Shown piece after piece: positions 1 through 10,884 of a DNA stretch of 64,000 bases (within the stretch, counting starts at the first letter, position 1; each line of letters begins with the position of its first letter). The stretch is from contig LUVW01000027.1 in NCBI GenBank assembly GCA_001661515.1, positions 170,067 through 234,066 on the forward strand, in the 5' to 3' direction. Made by a program: the position numbers and the translations under genes. Under the pieces are notes generated by a model. It had not been told where the DNA came from, did not search any database, and saw nothing but the letters and a program-made list of their open reading frames with translations. This DNA comes from Capniomyces stellatus. Taxonomy: Eukaryota > Kickxellomycota > Harpellomycetes > Harpellales > Legeriomycetaceae.

Positions 1-3000
1 AAAAAAAAAAAAAAAAAAAAAAAAAAAGCAGAGGATGAGGTTCAGTCTCACATTTAGTGATAATGGTAACAATCATAAGTAAATGTTCTTGATGACATCA
101 AGTTTACCAACTCGGCTTTAATCACATACACACGAAAACTTACTCGTAGCTCAGAAAACATAAACACGTCGCTTCCATCAACAGGCTGTACACAAAAATC
201 GTTAAACAAGTACCACTGGCCCGAGTCCTTATCTAATCACAAAAAAAAAACAAAGTTAGGCATCAGTAAGGCGTATTTACTTGTCTATTCAAACCCTCAA
301 TCTCAACAATGTAAGAACTGTGTAACAGAGATTAATAGACCATTTAGTTGGTATGTGGATAGGTATAAAACGTTACCCAGAATATGCGCAACAAGGTAAG
401 AACGCTCGTTTGAGGACGGACAGATCTCGGAAATAACAGCCTACCAATAAAAGAAAAGATAAGATAAGAAAAGAAAAAAAAAGAAAAAAAAAAAAGAAAA
501 AAAAGAAGAGGACTTACAGATAGTTGGTACTCTTTGTCGCTTTCACCAGGCTTTTTGCTTTGGCCATCACCTTGATTGACAGAAAACTCCATGTTTTCAT
601 TACAACCAAACCACAACTTTGATGGAATCCATTTTTCAACATTTCCAAATCTCGACTTCCACCACAAATTACTAACACCAGAGCTTGAACTTGAACTTGT
701 GTTTGAGTTTGAGTTTGAGTTTGAGTTTGAGTTTGAGTTTGAGTTTGAATTTGAATTTGAATTTGGATTTGAGGTTGAGGTTGATGTTGAGTTTGAATTC
801 GAGTTTAAACCGATGCTTGGAGTTGATTTTGGACCTAAAGATGATTTACTAGAAATTCTGTTTTTTTGGTTTGAAACTAGTGGCAGTGGACAGTTGATAG
901 CCAGATACTCCCCAGGATATCCCCCAAGTGACCGGAACAAACTGGCACGGCTGCTGCTTTTGCAACTTGCACACATCGCACCACTGTCGCACACGTACAA
1001 GCTGGACCTAACCAGCTGTGCAAAGGTGAGCGTAACTGGCTGATCATTCTTTCGCAAGTTTGCACTCCCACCTGTCAACAACGTATCGGTTGAGTGCGCA
1101 TTGAGCCCTCTTGACAGCTCTATTGCAAACGACCGGCTGTTCTGCCTGGACTCGTGTCCACATGTACACTTTATTGTGTTGACCAATGGAATCCCAAGCG
1201 CTGCCTCAATTAGCTTCAGTGACGCCCTGCTTGGTTCTTGCGCATCCACCTGCCAAGAACATTGTGAGTTTGTGTTTTCTAGGATAAACCTGTGTGCTGC
1301 TTGTATCAGCCGTGTGTACTGCGTGCTAGCAGTTGGAGATTCTGGCTCAAGTATATCTAACGCCAAAGCTAACCACCAGATCCCAAACAAATTGATGTTT
1401 AGTCATGCCAACTAAATATAATACCAACTAAATATTTATATATATTTTTTTTACCTCCTGGAAGCGAGCCCACTGATCTCAAAAGATTGGTTGCTTGGCA
1501 GTTGGCTCCCCTGCTGTCTCTTAGCATGCTGTTCAGAAATCCTAGCTCACACAGCAGACAGTTGGCCTGTAAACAGTCGGTTATACTGTGACTCACAGAG
1601 ATCTCTCTCATTATCGGCAAGAAGTACAGCACCTGGAGCAACGAGTTCATATAACTGTTCCTGATGTTGGATTCCAGCCCTCCAAACTTTGTCGAGTTGT
1701 AATGGTAAAAGTCAAAATCTTCAACTCCAAACTTGCTATACTGAATCTCAACTCTTCTCAGATGCTTTGCAATCGCGTTTTTATTTCCTAATCCTGATTT
1801 CACTACCCCTTTACTCTCATCAACATTCTACTTTCCCACACCCAAAAAATATAAAAAAAAAAAAAAAAAAAANNNAAAAAAAAAAAAAAAAAAAACATTA
1901 CCCAGTTGTAATATTAGTTTTAGTTATGAATATTCTCTTGTTTGCATTCGTCTATTACCTTTTAGTCTTTCTTTTTTAGTCTTTCTTTTTTTTCTCTTTT
2001 CTTTATCCATTTCATTATCAATTCAGTTTATAATATAAAAAAAAAAATCATTACGCGTTTGTAACTACTGTTGCCTCCTCTGCTTTGCTGAGATCTGAAC
2101 TTGGGTCCCTGGTGATCCATTTCTGTTTGCTCCATTTCTCTTCTCCAGTTTTCCCCCACCACCACCTGGTTGTGCTTCTTCTTTGAAAAGTTAGACAAAG
2201 ACCCAATAATACCCCGCATCTTCACATGACTGTACTCTTCATCAGTAACCAAACACGATGGCTTTCCTACATCGTACACTTTTCCTACCCCAAGATTCTG
2301 CGAAAATAATGTAGGAAACTTCACATTCCCTACCACATCTACCTCTGACACTTGGCTCAGCTGCGGTGGTGTCACTGCCGACAATCTCACGCTCTCGTCA
2401 TCTACCATAAACTCCACACTTGATTGTGTTCCACCAGTTGGAACCGGTGCTACCGAGTCCAGTTCAAGCTCCTCCAAAGACTCGCTGTTTGACGCTGACC
2501 ACAAATGCAAAATCCCACTAGTATCCCCAACCACTGCCGCTAATCCATTGCCAAGAATCGACGCCGATGTAAACTCTGACTCTTCATATCCCTCGGCCTA
2601 TTTATTTATTTATTTTACTTTTATTTCTACTCGATTCAAAGCCTGAAAATAACCAAATAAACCCCTTTGCAACAATCTTTATTCTACTTGCCTGGAATAA
2701 GTCCACGTTCCAGATCTCATTTTCCGATACAAAAAGCTCTTCTAAACTCCCATCCGAGTATAGACATGTCACTTGCCCAGATGGCCTATTCGTTGTACAA
2801 AACTGCGCTGGCGAAATCGTGTTGTACTCGCTTATGTTGCCCTTTAAGTTTCGTATATCAAACAGCTTTATGCTCCACTCAACCTCATTATAATCGTCAC
2901 TACATTTATATACCGTTTATGTCGTTACTTTATAATCTTGACCATTCCTGTAACCCACACCAAACCCAACTTTCTCCTTTGCTTAAAAAGCCTCCAACAT

Positions 3001-4367
3001 CTGCCAATATGCCACTCATCTCAAATAACAATCAAAATAACGACAATAAAGTGGCTGCAAAATTAATCAGATTCTTACAACGATGCCCAGCCTGATGTCA
3101 GTATGTGATTTCCCGTCTCCTGGATAAACCCAACACCGCCTTTGTGTGCCTCAACCCATCCTGTCGTCTTATAGTTTATCCGTGGGTCTCGCGAAACAAC
3201 CATTCCTGTTGCTGTCCCCAAAACATACTGTTTCAAAAAACTCTGTGCCGTCACTTCGTTCTCAACTTCAATCTATTTAGTTGGGTTTATTTCAGCATTG
3301 ATCTGTTTTAGCCTGGGTTTACCAACTACATCACCGAAATTTATCTTATCGCCCTAATATATATATTTACGAATATATATGTATATGTATATATGCTCCA
3401 ACGCGTGTCCACCGTACCGTTTTTTGCACTGTTCCCCGATCCATATTGATTATCTTCGCTTTGCGCTGCCCACCTGATATCACTACCTCGCTTTCGTTGT
3501 TTCTATTGATAGCCATGCTAGAAAAGCTCTCTGATTCGCTCGCACTATATACATAAATACACCATTCTCGTTTAGTTTTGTACTTGATGCAAACTACACC
3601 GTATTAACCTTGTACCAATCAATTAAATCGCCCAGATTTAGCCTAGCTAGCAAATGTACATTTATAACATCTGGTGCAAACCAATCCCTTGAACATATCA
3701 CTCGCTCAAACAAACACACAAACAATAACCCCTCACATAAAACTAAAACAGACTCGCACTTACTGATGTGTTATGCTGACCAGGCCGCCTGGTTTTCTAA
3801 GCTGGACAATGTCTTCTGCTAGCACCCATATCCCTCTAGAATCTGGTACCAAGCTTTTGATTGGGTAGTGCGACACCAAAAAGCTACTATACTGCTCAAG
3901 AGGATCGCTTCCCTTGTTGATATTGTACGAAGACACTCGCCCCTAAGTATTTTACAGAAAATTTATTTGGCCGTTTGTAAGTTGGGTCCCTTAAACTCCA
4001 CCAAGTTTCAAACTACGTCTACCACTATCATCAACGGTGACGCTGATGATCCATATATGTTTTATCTTTACTCTTGCCATACACTATTTTTATCAACCTT
4101 TATACATCTCTTTTTTTTTTTTCTACTTTTTTTTTTCTACCTTCATTGATTCTAGTAGCAGTAGAAATAGTAGTAGTAGTAATAATAATAGTGAAATGCA
4201 TCCTAGCAACTAACCCTGTTGTCGCCTGCCCATACCAACGGCATCTCGTAATCAAAAGTCACGCTGCATATAGGATTTGGTTCAAATTGATTCCCCGTTA
4301 TATAGCTCTGATTGATTTCTGTCCAGGAATTAACCACACTCTCTCCGCCCTCTTTGAATTCTGCCAT
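1..4367 (-). CDS. PAN2: PAN2, PAN2-PAN3 deadenylase subunit (3' part lost at window edge)
   Basis: Scaffold and nuclease subunit of the cytoplasmic complex that trims mRNA poly(A) tails. The gene is split into many exons; those I read are about 4367-4215, 3942-3764, 3544-3418, a short one near 3353, 3272-3079, then 2913-2692, 2597-2060, 1797-1458, 1368-519 and smaller ones down to about 140. The N-terminal WD40 part shows PLVWAGDNR, RVSSYN and VVISGGQ. The pseudo-ubiquitin-hydrolase domain shows STKFGGLESNIRNSYMNSLL, CLLCELGFLNSMLRDSRG and GQWYLFNDFCVQPV, all close to the family. Zinc-type cysteines are visible (KCTCGHE, MCASC). The start at 4367 gives MAEFKEGG and has no competing upstream exon. 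The DEDD exonuclease domain is absent because the window, and probably the contig, ends in poly(A) here. An Asn-Ser dipeptide repeat is inserted in the UCH domain. Some exon joins are uncertain. Confidence 0.9.
681..812. repeat. Hexanucleotide repeat (GTTTGA)n in the PAN2 exon
   Basis: About 20 imperfect copies of a 6-nt unit. On the coding (minus) strand it specifies alternating Asn-Ser, drifting to Thr-Ser, inside the pseudo-UCH domain of PAN2. It keeps the frame, so it adds a flexible loop rather than breaking the gene. Confidence 0.9.
1852..1895. other. Poly(A) tract with three unknown bases
   Basis: A long A run containing NNN at 1873-1875, inside a PAN2 intron between the WD40/linker exons and the UCH exons. 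The true length is unknown. It probably marks an assembly or read-through problem in a homopolymer. Confidence 0.9.
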
Positions 4368-5112
4368 TATTATCGCTATGTTTACCCGATTATTGCTACT
4401 GTTTTCTTTTTTTCTTTTTCTCTACTTTTTGGTTAATAGATACCCTCCTTTAGTGCAAAAGTTGCTTGTTTTGTAAGTATATTCGTTTAATGCTGAATTG
4501 TTGCTAAAATAATGCTTTTCCGCTGTTTAATCTTATCTCATTGTCCCTAAATATATTCCTACGGATTAAATTCAGTTCAGAAACATTAACACGAGATCTC
4601 TGGCTTTGTAAGCTTGTCCCTTTTTTTTATTGTTGTTTGAAATAAACTTTGAAAATTGAATAATTCAACCAAATTACCACTAAAACTTTCTAGTTGGTAA
4701 TTGAATAACTACCCTAATTAACAACATCTCATTAGTCATTAGTCAATTGTCACGCTATTCGATTGTTCACTGAATTCAAATTATATTTACATTGAGGGTG
4801 CTGTACTGTACTATTGCTTTTTTTATTTTCACTTCTAATATTTACTTTACTTTTGTAGACCAAAAGTACAGCCCCGCCTTCTTTACTTTAAACAGGCTAA
4901 CCAAGTCGATAACCAAATATTTGAACTAAACTAGTACCGCAAACTGTGCATATTTGTGTCTATGTTTATGATATGTGGTAATTGTGGGGTTGTATTTAAA
5001 AGCATAAGCAATTTGTATAAAAATACAACATGTTTTAACGGCTATATAAAGCGGTAGAAGTTAACAATTAGTAAATTAAAATATATTTTGAATTAGATGT
5101 CTATGTAAAACT
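4368..5112. other. Intergenic, PAN2 promoter side
   Basis: AT-rich sequence between the PAN2 start codon and the 3' end of the pseudo-protease gene. It contains T runs and short AT repeats; I see no coding signal, RNA gene or repeat family. Confidence 0.6.
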
Positions 5113-6294
5113 CTAAAAAGCGTTATTTAAGAGCAAAATAGAAAACAGGATGGATGAGGCAAAAAGCATGGTGCTTGCATTATTGCGCAACCCGCTGTTT
5201 ATGGTCGAGGAATTTCCCGAATCGCTGCCACCTGAAGTTGTGTTAACAGGTTTGATAGAGTTATCGGTAGTCTCAGCTAGTGTTATGGGCTTGGTTTCAA
5301 TGAAGGATCCCTTTGAAAGTCCAGAGTTCTGGAAAATCCAGTCGTTGTAAAACCCAACAGCGGTGAAGAACACAGCAGAAGCTGGCGTCTTGCAAGATCC
5401 GTTTTGGGATTGTGACTTTGATCCAATAAAGCTACCCAAGCCTAGAAGGTATTGTGCGTTGTTTGTGGTGTCAATGCCAAAGATGACTCCATCCAAGTTG
5501 CATACATCCTTAGACGAGGTGCATATAATTCTGTCTTGGTTGTCTTGGAATGGTTTCCAGATTTCTTTGCAGGTAGTTGACGCCAACACGTCCAGGCCTC
5601 CGGTAGTTAGATTGGAGGTTGGAGATACACCCAGGTTTGTTAGCTGACCGTATCCTGCAGCGCTTAGATTTGCCTTTTCCTTTGGAATTGTGGTTGCCAA
5701 CTTGGAGAAGCTTGTTGCCCTTTTATCGTTTACAAAAAGCAGAGCAATGTTGTCCTTTTATAAAACCAAAAGTATCCATAGTAATTGCTTGTGTTAGTAC
5801 GATAAGCCAAAGGAACAATACTCGAGTTCTAGTTTTTTTTTAAAATATATATATATACATATTGCACTCGCATACACAGTAGTGTGTACCTTTTAGGTAG
5901 CGAGAAGGTAAATAGCTTCAGTTATATGACTATAACTTACACTTTTGGTCAATGGGTTATAGTTCTCGTGAGCTATAATTCTTGATGGGTAATAGTTGTT
6001 GGCGGTAACCAACTTGCTAAGGTCGGACTGGTTGTTTCCAAGTGATTTGATATCATTTGCAGGGTTTGAGCTTCCGAAGACTATTTGGCTAGTGCTAAGC
6101 ATGGGTTTTGAGTGGGACACTGTAACACACTCAGCTGTTGTTAGGAAGACAGAGTCGGATATCGCCACGGCGGCACATACACCAGCAGTATTGTCGAATG
6201 TGTTGACTTTGATAAAGTATTTAACCGAGTTTGTGCCAAAGTTCTGTGCTGAAACAGCTGTCATGGCCAATATAGCCCCAAGAGCGAGAATCAT
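5113..6294 (-). CDS. Secreted, GPI-anchored trypsin-like pseudoprotease
   Basis: Two exons, 6294-5941 and 5754-5113, joined in phase 0, give 331 aa. The intron has a GTAAGT donor and a perfect TACTAAC branch site. The N-terminus is a signal peptide ending near AVSAQ. The S1 (trypsin) fold is recognisable: the CAAVAISDSVFLTTAECV block stands for the usual TAAHC block, NPLTKSDNIALLFVND for the NDIALL block, and KDVCNLDGVIFGID for the GDSGGP block. All three catalytic residues are changed (His to Glu, Asp to Asn, Ser block lost), so proteolysis is not expected. A Ser/Gly/Asn-rich linker and a final hydrophobic stretch (LFASSILFSILLL) suggest a GPI anchor. It may be a cell-surface binding or adhesion protein; its function is unknown. 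Confidence 0.85.
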
Positions 6295-8508
6295 TGTTAT
6301 GTATATCTATATAAAAGAAAGGAAAGTTCAATAGTGCAAGACAATAAACTTGAATTAGTTGAGTAACAGTTGATGTTTAAGAATGGTCTGTTTGCGACTA
6401 AAGTATTTGAAAAAAAAACAAGCGCAAGAAGGAGGCTGAGGTTTTGTTAATCAGCTTTAGCGTATTGGAAATTCCTGTTGTTTTTTTGTCGTTGTTGTTT
6501 TTTTTACTGGACTGTTTTTTTTTTTGTTTTTTTTGTTTAGTGGAAAGTCGAGTAATTGTAATAATCAAAGGCGGGTTTTAAAAGCAAAAAGTAGCTAAGC
6601 TGATCGATCTTAAAGCAGAGTTTAGAGCAAAGTTTAAAGCAGAGTTTAGAGAAAAGTTTAAAGCAGAGCTTAGAGCAGATTTTGTGCTGCCAAAATCAAA
6701 CGTTAAATTGTTGCTGATATTATTGAAAATTATATATCTGCGCTAATTTTCAAGTGAAACAGAAAGCACTATAAAAGATACAGAAAAAGCTGTTAGCTTT
6801 TTTTAGGCCTTTTTTAGCATTGTGTCAACTTGAGCTCGTAATACACCTATTCACAATGGCCCAATGGCCTTACTTTATATTCATAATCTGTATTCGTAGC
6901 AATATTATTGGTATTGCTGTTTGTTTCTTTGTTTTTGTTTTTTTTCATTGCCAGTTCTTTATTTTCATAAAACATTTATCCTAATTTTTTTTTACTCGAC
7001 TCAAGCCTTACATTGCTAATTAGCCAAATCAGCCAGTCTGGTATTGAAATTGGAGGAGATTCTATTTTCAGTTCAACGCTTGTATTTAGCATTTCTCTTT
7101 TTCTTTGTCTCATTTGGTATTAAATCAACAACAGGCAACGAACAAAACCCGCTAAATAAGCTGAAAGTCAATAAATTGATTAGAAAAGCCAATAAATAGT
7201 CATTACATCCTAGTTGGGTCAGCATTACAACATACATTTAGCCTATTTGTTTTTGGTTTAGTAGTGTGGTTGTAAAAATAGTTAAATTAACGTTAGAAGC
7301 AAATCAAATCAGGTTAGATTAAATCATAATCCAAAAATAGTAACGGTTCGCTTGCAACTAGAGTCAACAAAGAAAGACTGGAGGAGGGTGGTCAACAATT
7401 ATAATGAACATTTCAAAAAAAATAACTTATGTGCTTGTTTACCTGTATTGTTAATTTCGAGTAATTGATTATACAAGGTAATAAACTCGACCTCTTACTT
7501 GTTTACGTTCTTGCATGACTAGTACAGTTTCAGCTTTTTTTTTTTTATCTATTACTCCCTCCTTTTATAACAAATAACTTTTTTTTTCTATCTTTCAATG
7601 AATTGATAAATAACACTTGTTATTCTTTTTGGTTTACTCGGGTTAACGGGGACGTTGATGCTATTTATTTAATCACTTCTCCACTTATTTTAATTTGATG
7701 ATTCGACAATCTCAAATAAACTAGCTTGCCTTTTTTTTTTAGGTTTTTGAATTGTTTTTCTCTTAATGAAATAGGGTTTGTATTTTTGGTTGGATTTTTC
7801 TTTCCGCTTTTCACTGCTGTTTCTTTTTTTTATCGTTGATAGTCGAGCTTTGTTGAATTAGAACGAATCATCCACAACTGAAAGTGTTAGTTAACTGTTA
7901 AAACACAGAACGAGTCCATTCAGGATTCACAACAAAGAAGCAAAAAAAAAAACGTGATAAAGAAAAGTGAAAAATAGAGTAAAGCGAGTGAAAAGGATAT
8001 TTAAGCAAGTTGGTTTGCAATGTTACAATGATACATAGAGTTGAAGTTTATATTCAATGTTATGAAACGCTAAGCTCTGAAACACTTCAACCATACCCAA
8101 TATTCAATTGATGTTGCTATTCAACAATGCAAATAGTCTGCTTTACCAGAGTAAAATAGAAAAACAAATAATGTGTGTGTGTGTGTATGTGAATTTGGTG
8201 ATTCAAGTAAGGGATTTCTTTGTGTAAAATATATTTGGCAATCAATACTAGAACTTGTACAAGCAAATAAATAAATACGTAATAAATAAGTAGAAAATAT
8301 CAACGCACAGGCTCAGCCACTGCATACATGGCCAGATAACTATAAAGGCCAGTAGAGAGTGTGTGTAAAAAAAAAGGGGGGGTGGAAGGTTATAACAGCA
8401 ATTCGTTAGTTTCTTGTACAGCTTCAATTTTTGCTTCCTTTTCGCTATCACTCAAAGTCTCCAAGACTGATGAGATATAAATAAATATGGGCGTAATAAT
8501 AATAATAA
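6295..8508. other. Intergenic with a short degenerate tandem repeat
   Basis: About 2.2 kb of AT-rich sequence with many T runs. At 6597-6685 a roughly 12-24 nt unit (aaagcagagtttagag and variants) is repeated about five times with substitutions. No convincing coding signal; the short open frames on the minus strand near 8.1-8.45 kb look like chance. Confidence 0.6.
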
Positions 8509-10884
8509 TCAACAGTCAGATTCAGAATCAAATTCTTTGTCGTCTAGATATTTATATCGCTTGACCAACACCAATTTCTGCTTGTTACTTGACACTTTTT
8601 TTGCAGTGAGTGATGTTGTTGAGCTTATAGCAGGCGGTGATTGAGACTGGGGTTCAAAATCAGACTTTTTCAAGACCAACTTTGACTTTAAATGCATCTC
8701 CTCAGGGCTTATGCTGCTTCCGTCAGAATTGTATAAAGTGGCCATTGAATTGGATGACTTGGACCACCTGCTGGATTTAAAATCGGGGTTAAACACCTGG
8801 CAGTTGCCCCACTTGATCTTTACTACGCGGTCGTTGTCCAAATACTCACCATCATCGCCCTCACATTCTGCTTCTGGAACAGCATTGTACTGCTCTGAGC
8901 CACTATCCAAGTCAAAGTCGCTATCATCGATCTCGCTCAGCCGCTGTGCTAGCTTTTTGTCGTGAACCAACTGGGAATGCTCTAAGCCACCCGACTCAAT
9001 GCTGTTGCTTTTAGTGTCGGCAACCCTACCGCTTGAAGAGAGCAAGTCTGGTGCTTGCTCCGAGACAGGATAAATTTCTATATATATGTCGTTTTTATCT
9101 GACACTGGCTTCTCGAGCATAGCCTCATATAGCCCCAAGCTTCTGTATGCGTGTGCATAACCTTCCTCATCGTCGCTATCTTCGTCCTCATTATTGCTTG
9201 CCAACTCTTCGAGCTTTTTGCTTAGGTCGTCTTCAGGGCAGTCGATATCGCTTTCGCCCGAGGTAAACTCTGCAACTGCTGTTGGGCGATTTGTGTTCTT
9301 GTTAATCATAACATACTTTATTGAGCACGTAGAGTAATCCGAGTTCATTCTTGTATTTAGTCTGGTCAGCCTATCCACTTGAGCTGGCTTGATGGCTGAA
9401 AGACCCTTTGTGGTCTTTTTGACGCTTGCAAATGGTGGGCTTGTGACATCCGCTGCAGCAGTGCTGAGTTTCTCGTCGCCTGTATTGTTTTTGTTGCCAC
9501 TCTCCTCAGCAGCACTGGCGACAGGCGGCAAAACAGCTGCCTTCTGATTTGCAGTTGGCTCTTGAGCAATTTTCCGACTCCTCAGCCTGCTGGTTAGCCC
9601 TTCTCTGCTTACTGGGACAGATCGAGTCCGTGTTCTTGCTGCATATTTACTAATCAGCTTCTCCTTGATGTTCATTTTGCCGCCGCCAGTCCCGCTTTCA
9701 CTCAACTCGTTGGAAACATCTTTAAACTTGTTTTCTGTATCCACATCCTCTACTTCCGAGTTCGAGTTCGAGTTTAACGATGGATTTGGACTAGGCATAT
9801 ACTCGTCTGGCGCATCTTTTACCGTTTCAAAAGAGTCGATGCCAGAATCCTTGTCGTAAGTATGGCCTTTTGTTCCTGCTACATCCTCACACTCTGATGG
9901 CTTTTCCGCTAATTCGGCTATGCTGTCCTTTGTGTGCCTTAACTTGGGTAGCGATTTGGAATATGCTGTTTCAATTGCGGAATCGCTGTCCTCTAAGCTT
10001 GAAATAGTGCTACAGTCACTTTGCGACTTTTCTATGTCTACACTTTCTTCATTGTAAAACGCAGCGTCATTGATAGCTTCTGTCTCATCGCCATGACTGT
10101 CTTTTGACGAATCCAAGTGTATGGATATTTCTGACTTTTTTTTGCTGTCGTGGATATCAATGTTCTCGCAAGCATACCCATTTATCATGGCATCGATTGA
10201 TAGAAAAGCGCTTCCTTCGGCTATATTTATCGGAAAGGCTGAACTTGGTTCGTCGATATAGCTATCCGAGCCATTTCTCGTAAGCTGGCTCTGCTGCTCA
10301 TCTACCAGTATCTCATCAAAAGAAAGTCCAGACACCACATCGAAATTTTTGTTCTCTTTTTTCCCACTGCCAACTGAATCAATCTCAATAAACTCTGGTA
10401 CTTTATCAGCCTCATCACTTGATGCTTGATCAGCTTTATTAATCAGTACTTGATCAGCTTTATTGCTTGGTACTTGATCGGCTTCATTACTTGGTGATTT
10501 ATCGGCTTTATTGCTTGGTGCCTTGCAAAAATCGCTGTTCAGATTGCCGCTCCTTGTACTCTCCAATTTCTCTTGATCATCCGGTTTGCTTTCTTTTGTC
10601 TGCGAGAAATCTTCACCGGATACAAAGATCTTTTTGTTGTCCCTATCAAGGCCGCTCTTACTGAATATTTTCAACACTAAGCTCTCTTGGATTAAGTTTG
10701 GGCTTGCTGAGTCGCTTGTGTTGGGCTTTAGTGGTATTTTTGGATTTGAACCAAAAGCTGAAATATCTTCCCTTTTATTGGGTGTTGGTGATTTTTCTTC
10801 CGAATCGGCTTTATCTTTAGTCAATTTCAGCTTACTCTTAACCCTCTGTTCGTATTGCGCTATCCGTTCTGAAACCGACACCAT
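8509..10884 (-). CDS. Large acidic, Ser-rich, mostly disordered protein of unknown function
   Basis: A single uninterrupted frame of 791 aa starting MVSVSERIAQYEQRVKSKLK. I do not recognise a family. The first 35 residues look helical and basic. Then comes a low-complexity acidic Ser/Asp/Glu stretch. Near residues 120-165 there are about five copies of an (S/I)NKADQ-like unit, matching a DNA tandem repeat at about 10405-10520. A basic Arg-rich patch (YAARTRTRSVPVSREGLTSR) lies near residue 415 and an acidic run (NEDEDSDDEEG) near 570. The C-terminal region is Lys-rich (LVLVKRYKYL) and ends in acidic SESDC. No signal peptide or membrane segment. The length of the frame in AT-rich DNA and its clean codons support a real gene. 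It could be a nuclear or scaffold protein; that is inference only. Confidence 0.8.
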   Translation of the reverse strand: MVSVSERIAQYEQRVKSKLKLTKDKADSEEKSPTPNKREDISAFGSNPKIPLKPNTSDSASPNLIQESLVLKIFSKSGLDRDNKKIFVSGEDFSQTKESKPDDQEKLESTRSGNLNSDFCKAPSNKADKSPSNEADQVPSNKADQVLINKADQASSDEADKVPEFIEIDSVGSGKKENKNFDVVSGLSFDEILVDEQQSQLTRNGSDSYIDEPSSAFPINIAEGSAFLSIDAMINGYACENIDIHDSKKKSEISIHLDSSKDSHGDETEAINDAAFYNEESVDIEKSQSDCSTISSLEDSDSAIETAYSKSLPKLRHTKDSIAELAEKPSECEDVAGTKGHTYDKDSGIDSFETVKDAPDEYMPSPNPSLNSNSNSEVEDVDTENKFKDVSNELSESGTGGGKMNIKEKLISKYAARTRTRSVPVSREGLTSRLRSRKIAQEPTANQKAAVLPPVASAAEESGNKNNTGDEKLSTAAADVTSPPFASVKKTTKGLSAIKPAQVDRLTRLNTRMNSDYSTCSIKYVMINKNTNRPTAVAEFTSGESDIDCPEDDLSKKLEELASNNEDEDSDDEEGYAHAYRSLGLYEAMLEKPVSDKNDIYIEIYPVSEQAPDLLSSSGRVADTKSNSIESGGLEHSQLVHDKKLAQRLSEIDDSDFDLDSGSEQYNAVPEAECEGDDGEYLDNDRVVKIKWGNCQVFNPDFKSSRWSKSSNSMATLYNSDGSSISPEEMHLKSKLVLKKSDFEPQSQSPPAISSTTSLTAKKVSSNKQKLVLVKRYKYLDDKEFDSESDC
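10405..10520. repeat. In-frame tandem repeat in the 791-aa gene
   Basis: About five imperfect copies of a 27-30 nt unit containing cttgatcagctttatt-like sequence. On the coding strand it gives repeated Asn-Lys-Ala-Asp-Gln segments. The copies differ by substitutions, so it is not a recent expansion. Confidence 0.75.

Noticed and set aside
1..27. Poly(A) at the left edge as a possible telomere or transcript tail
   Set aside because: Only a homopolymer; more likely the contig end in a low-complexity run within the PAN2 gene.
576..1043. Plus-strand frame with a Phe-Glu repeat
   Set aside because: It is the antisense of the PAN2 repeat and UCH exon, which has clear family motifs on the minus strand.
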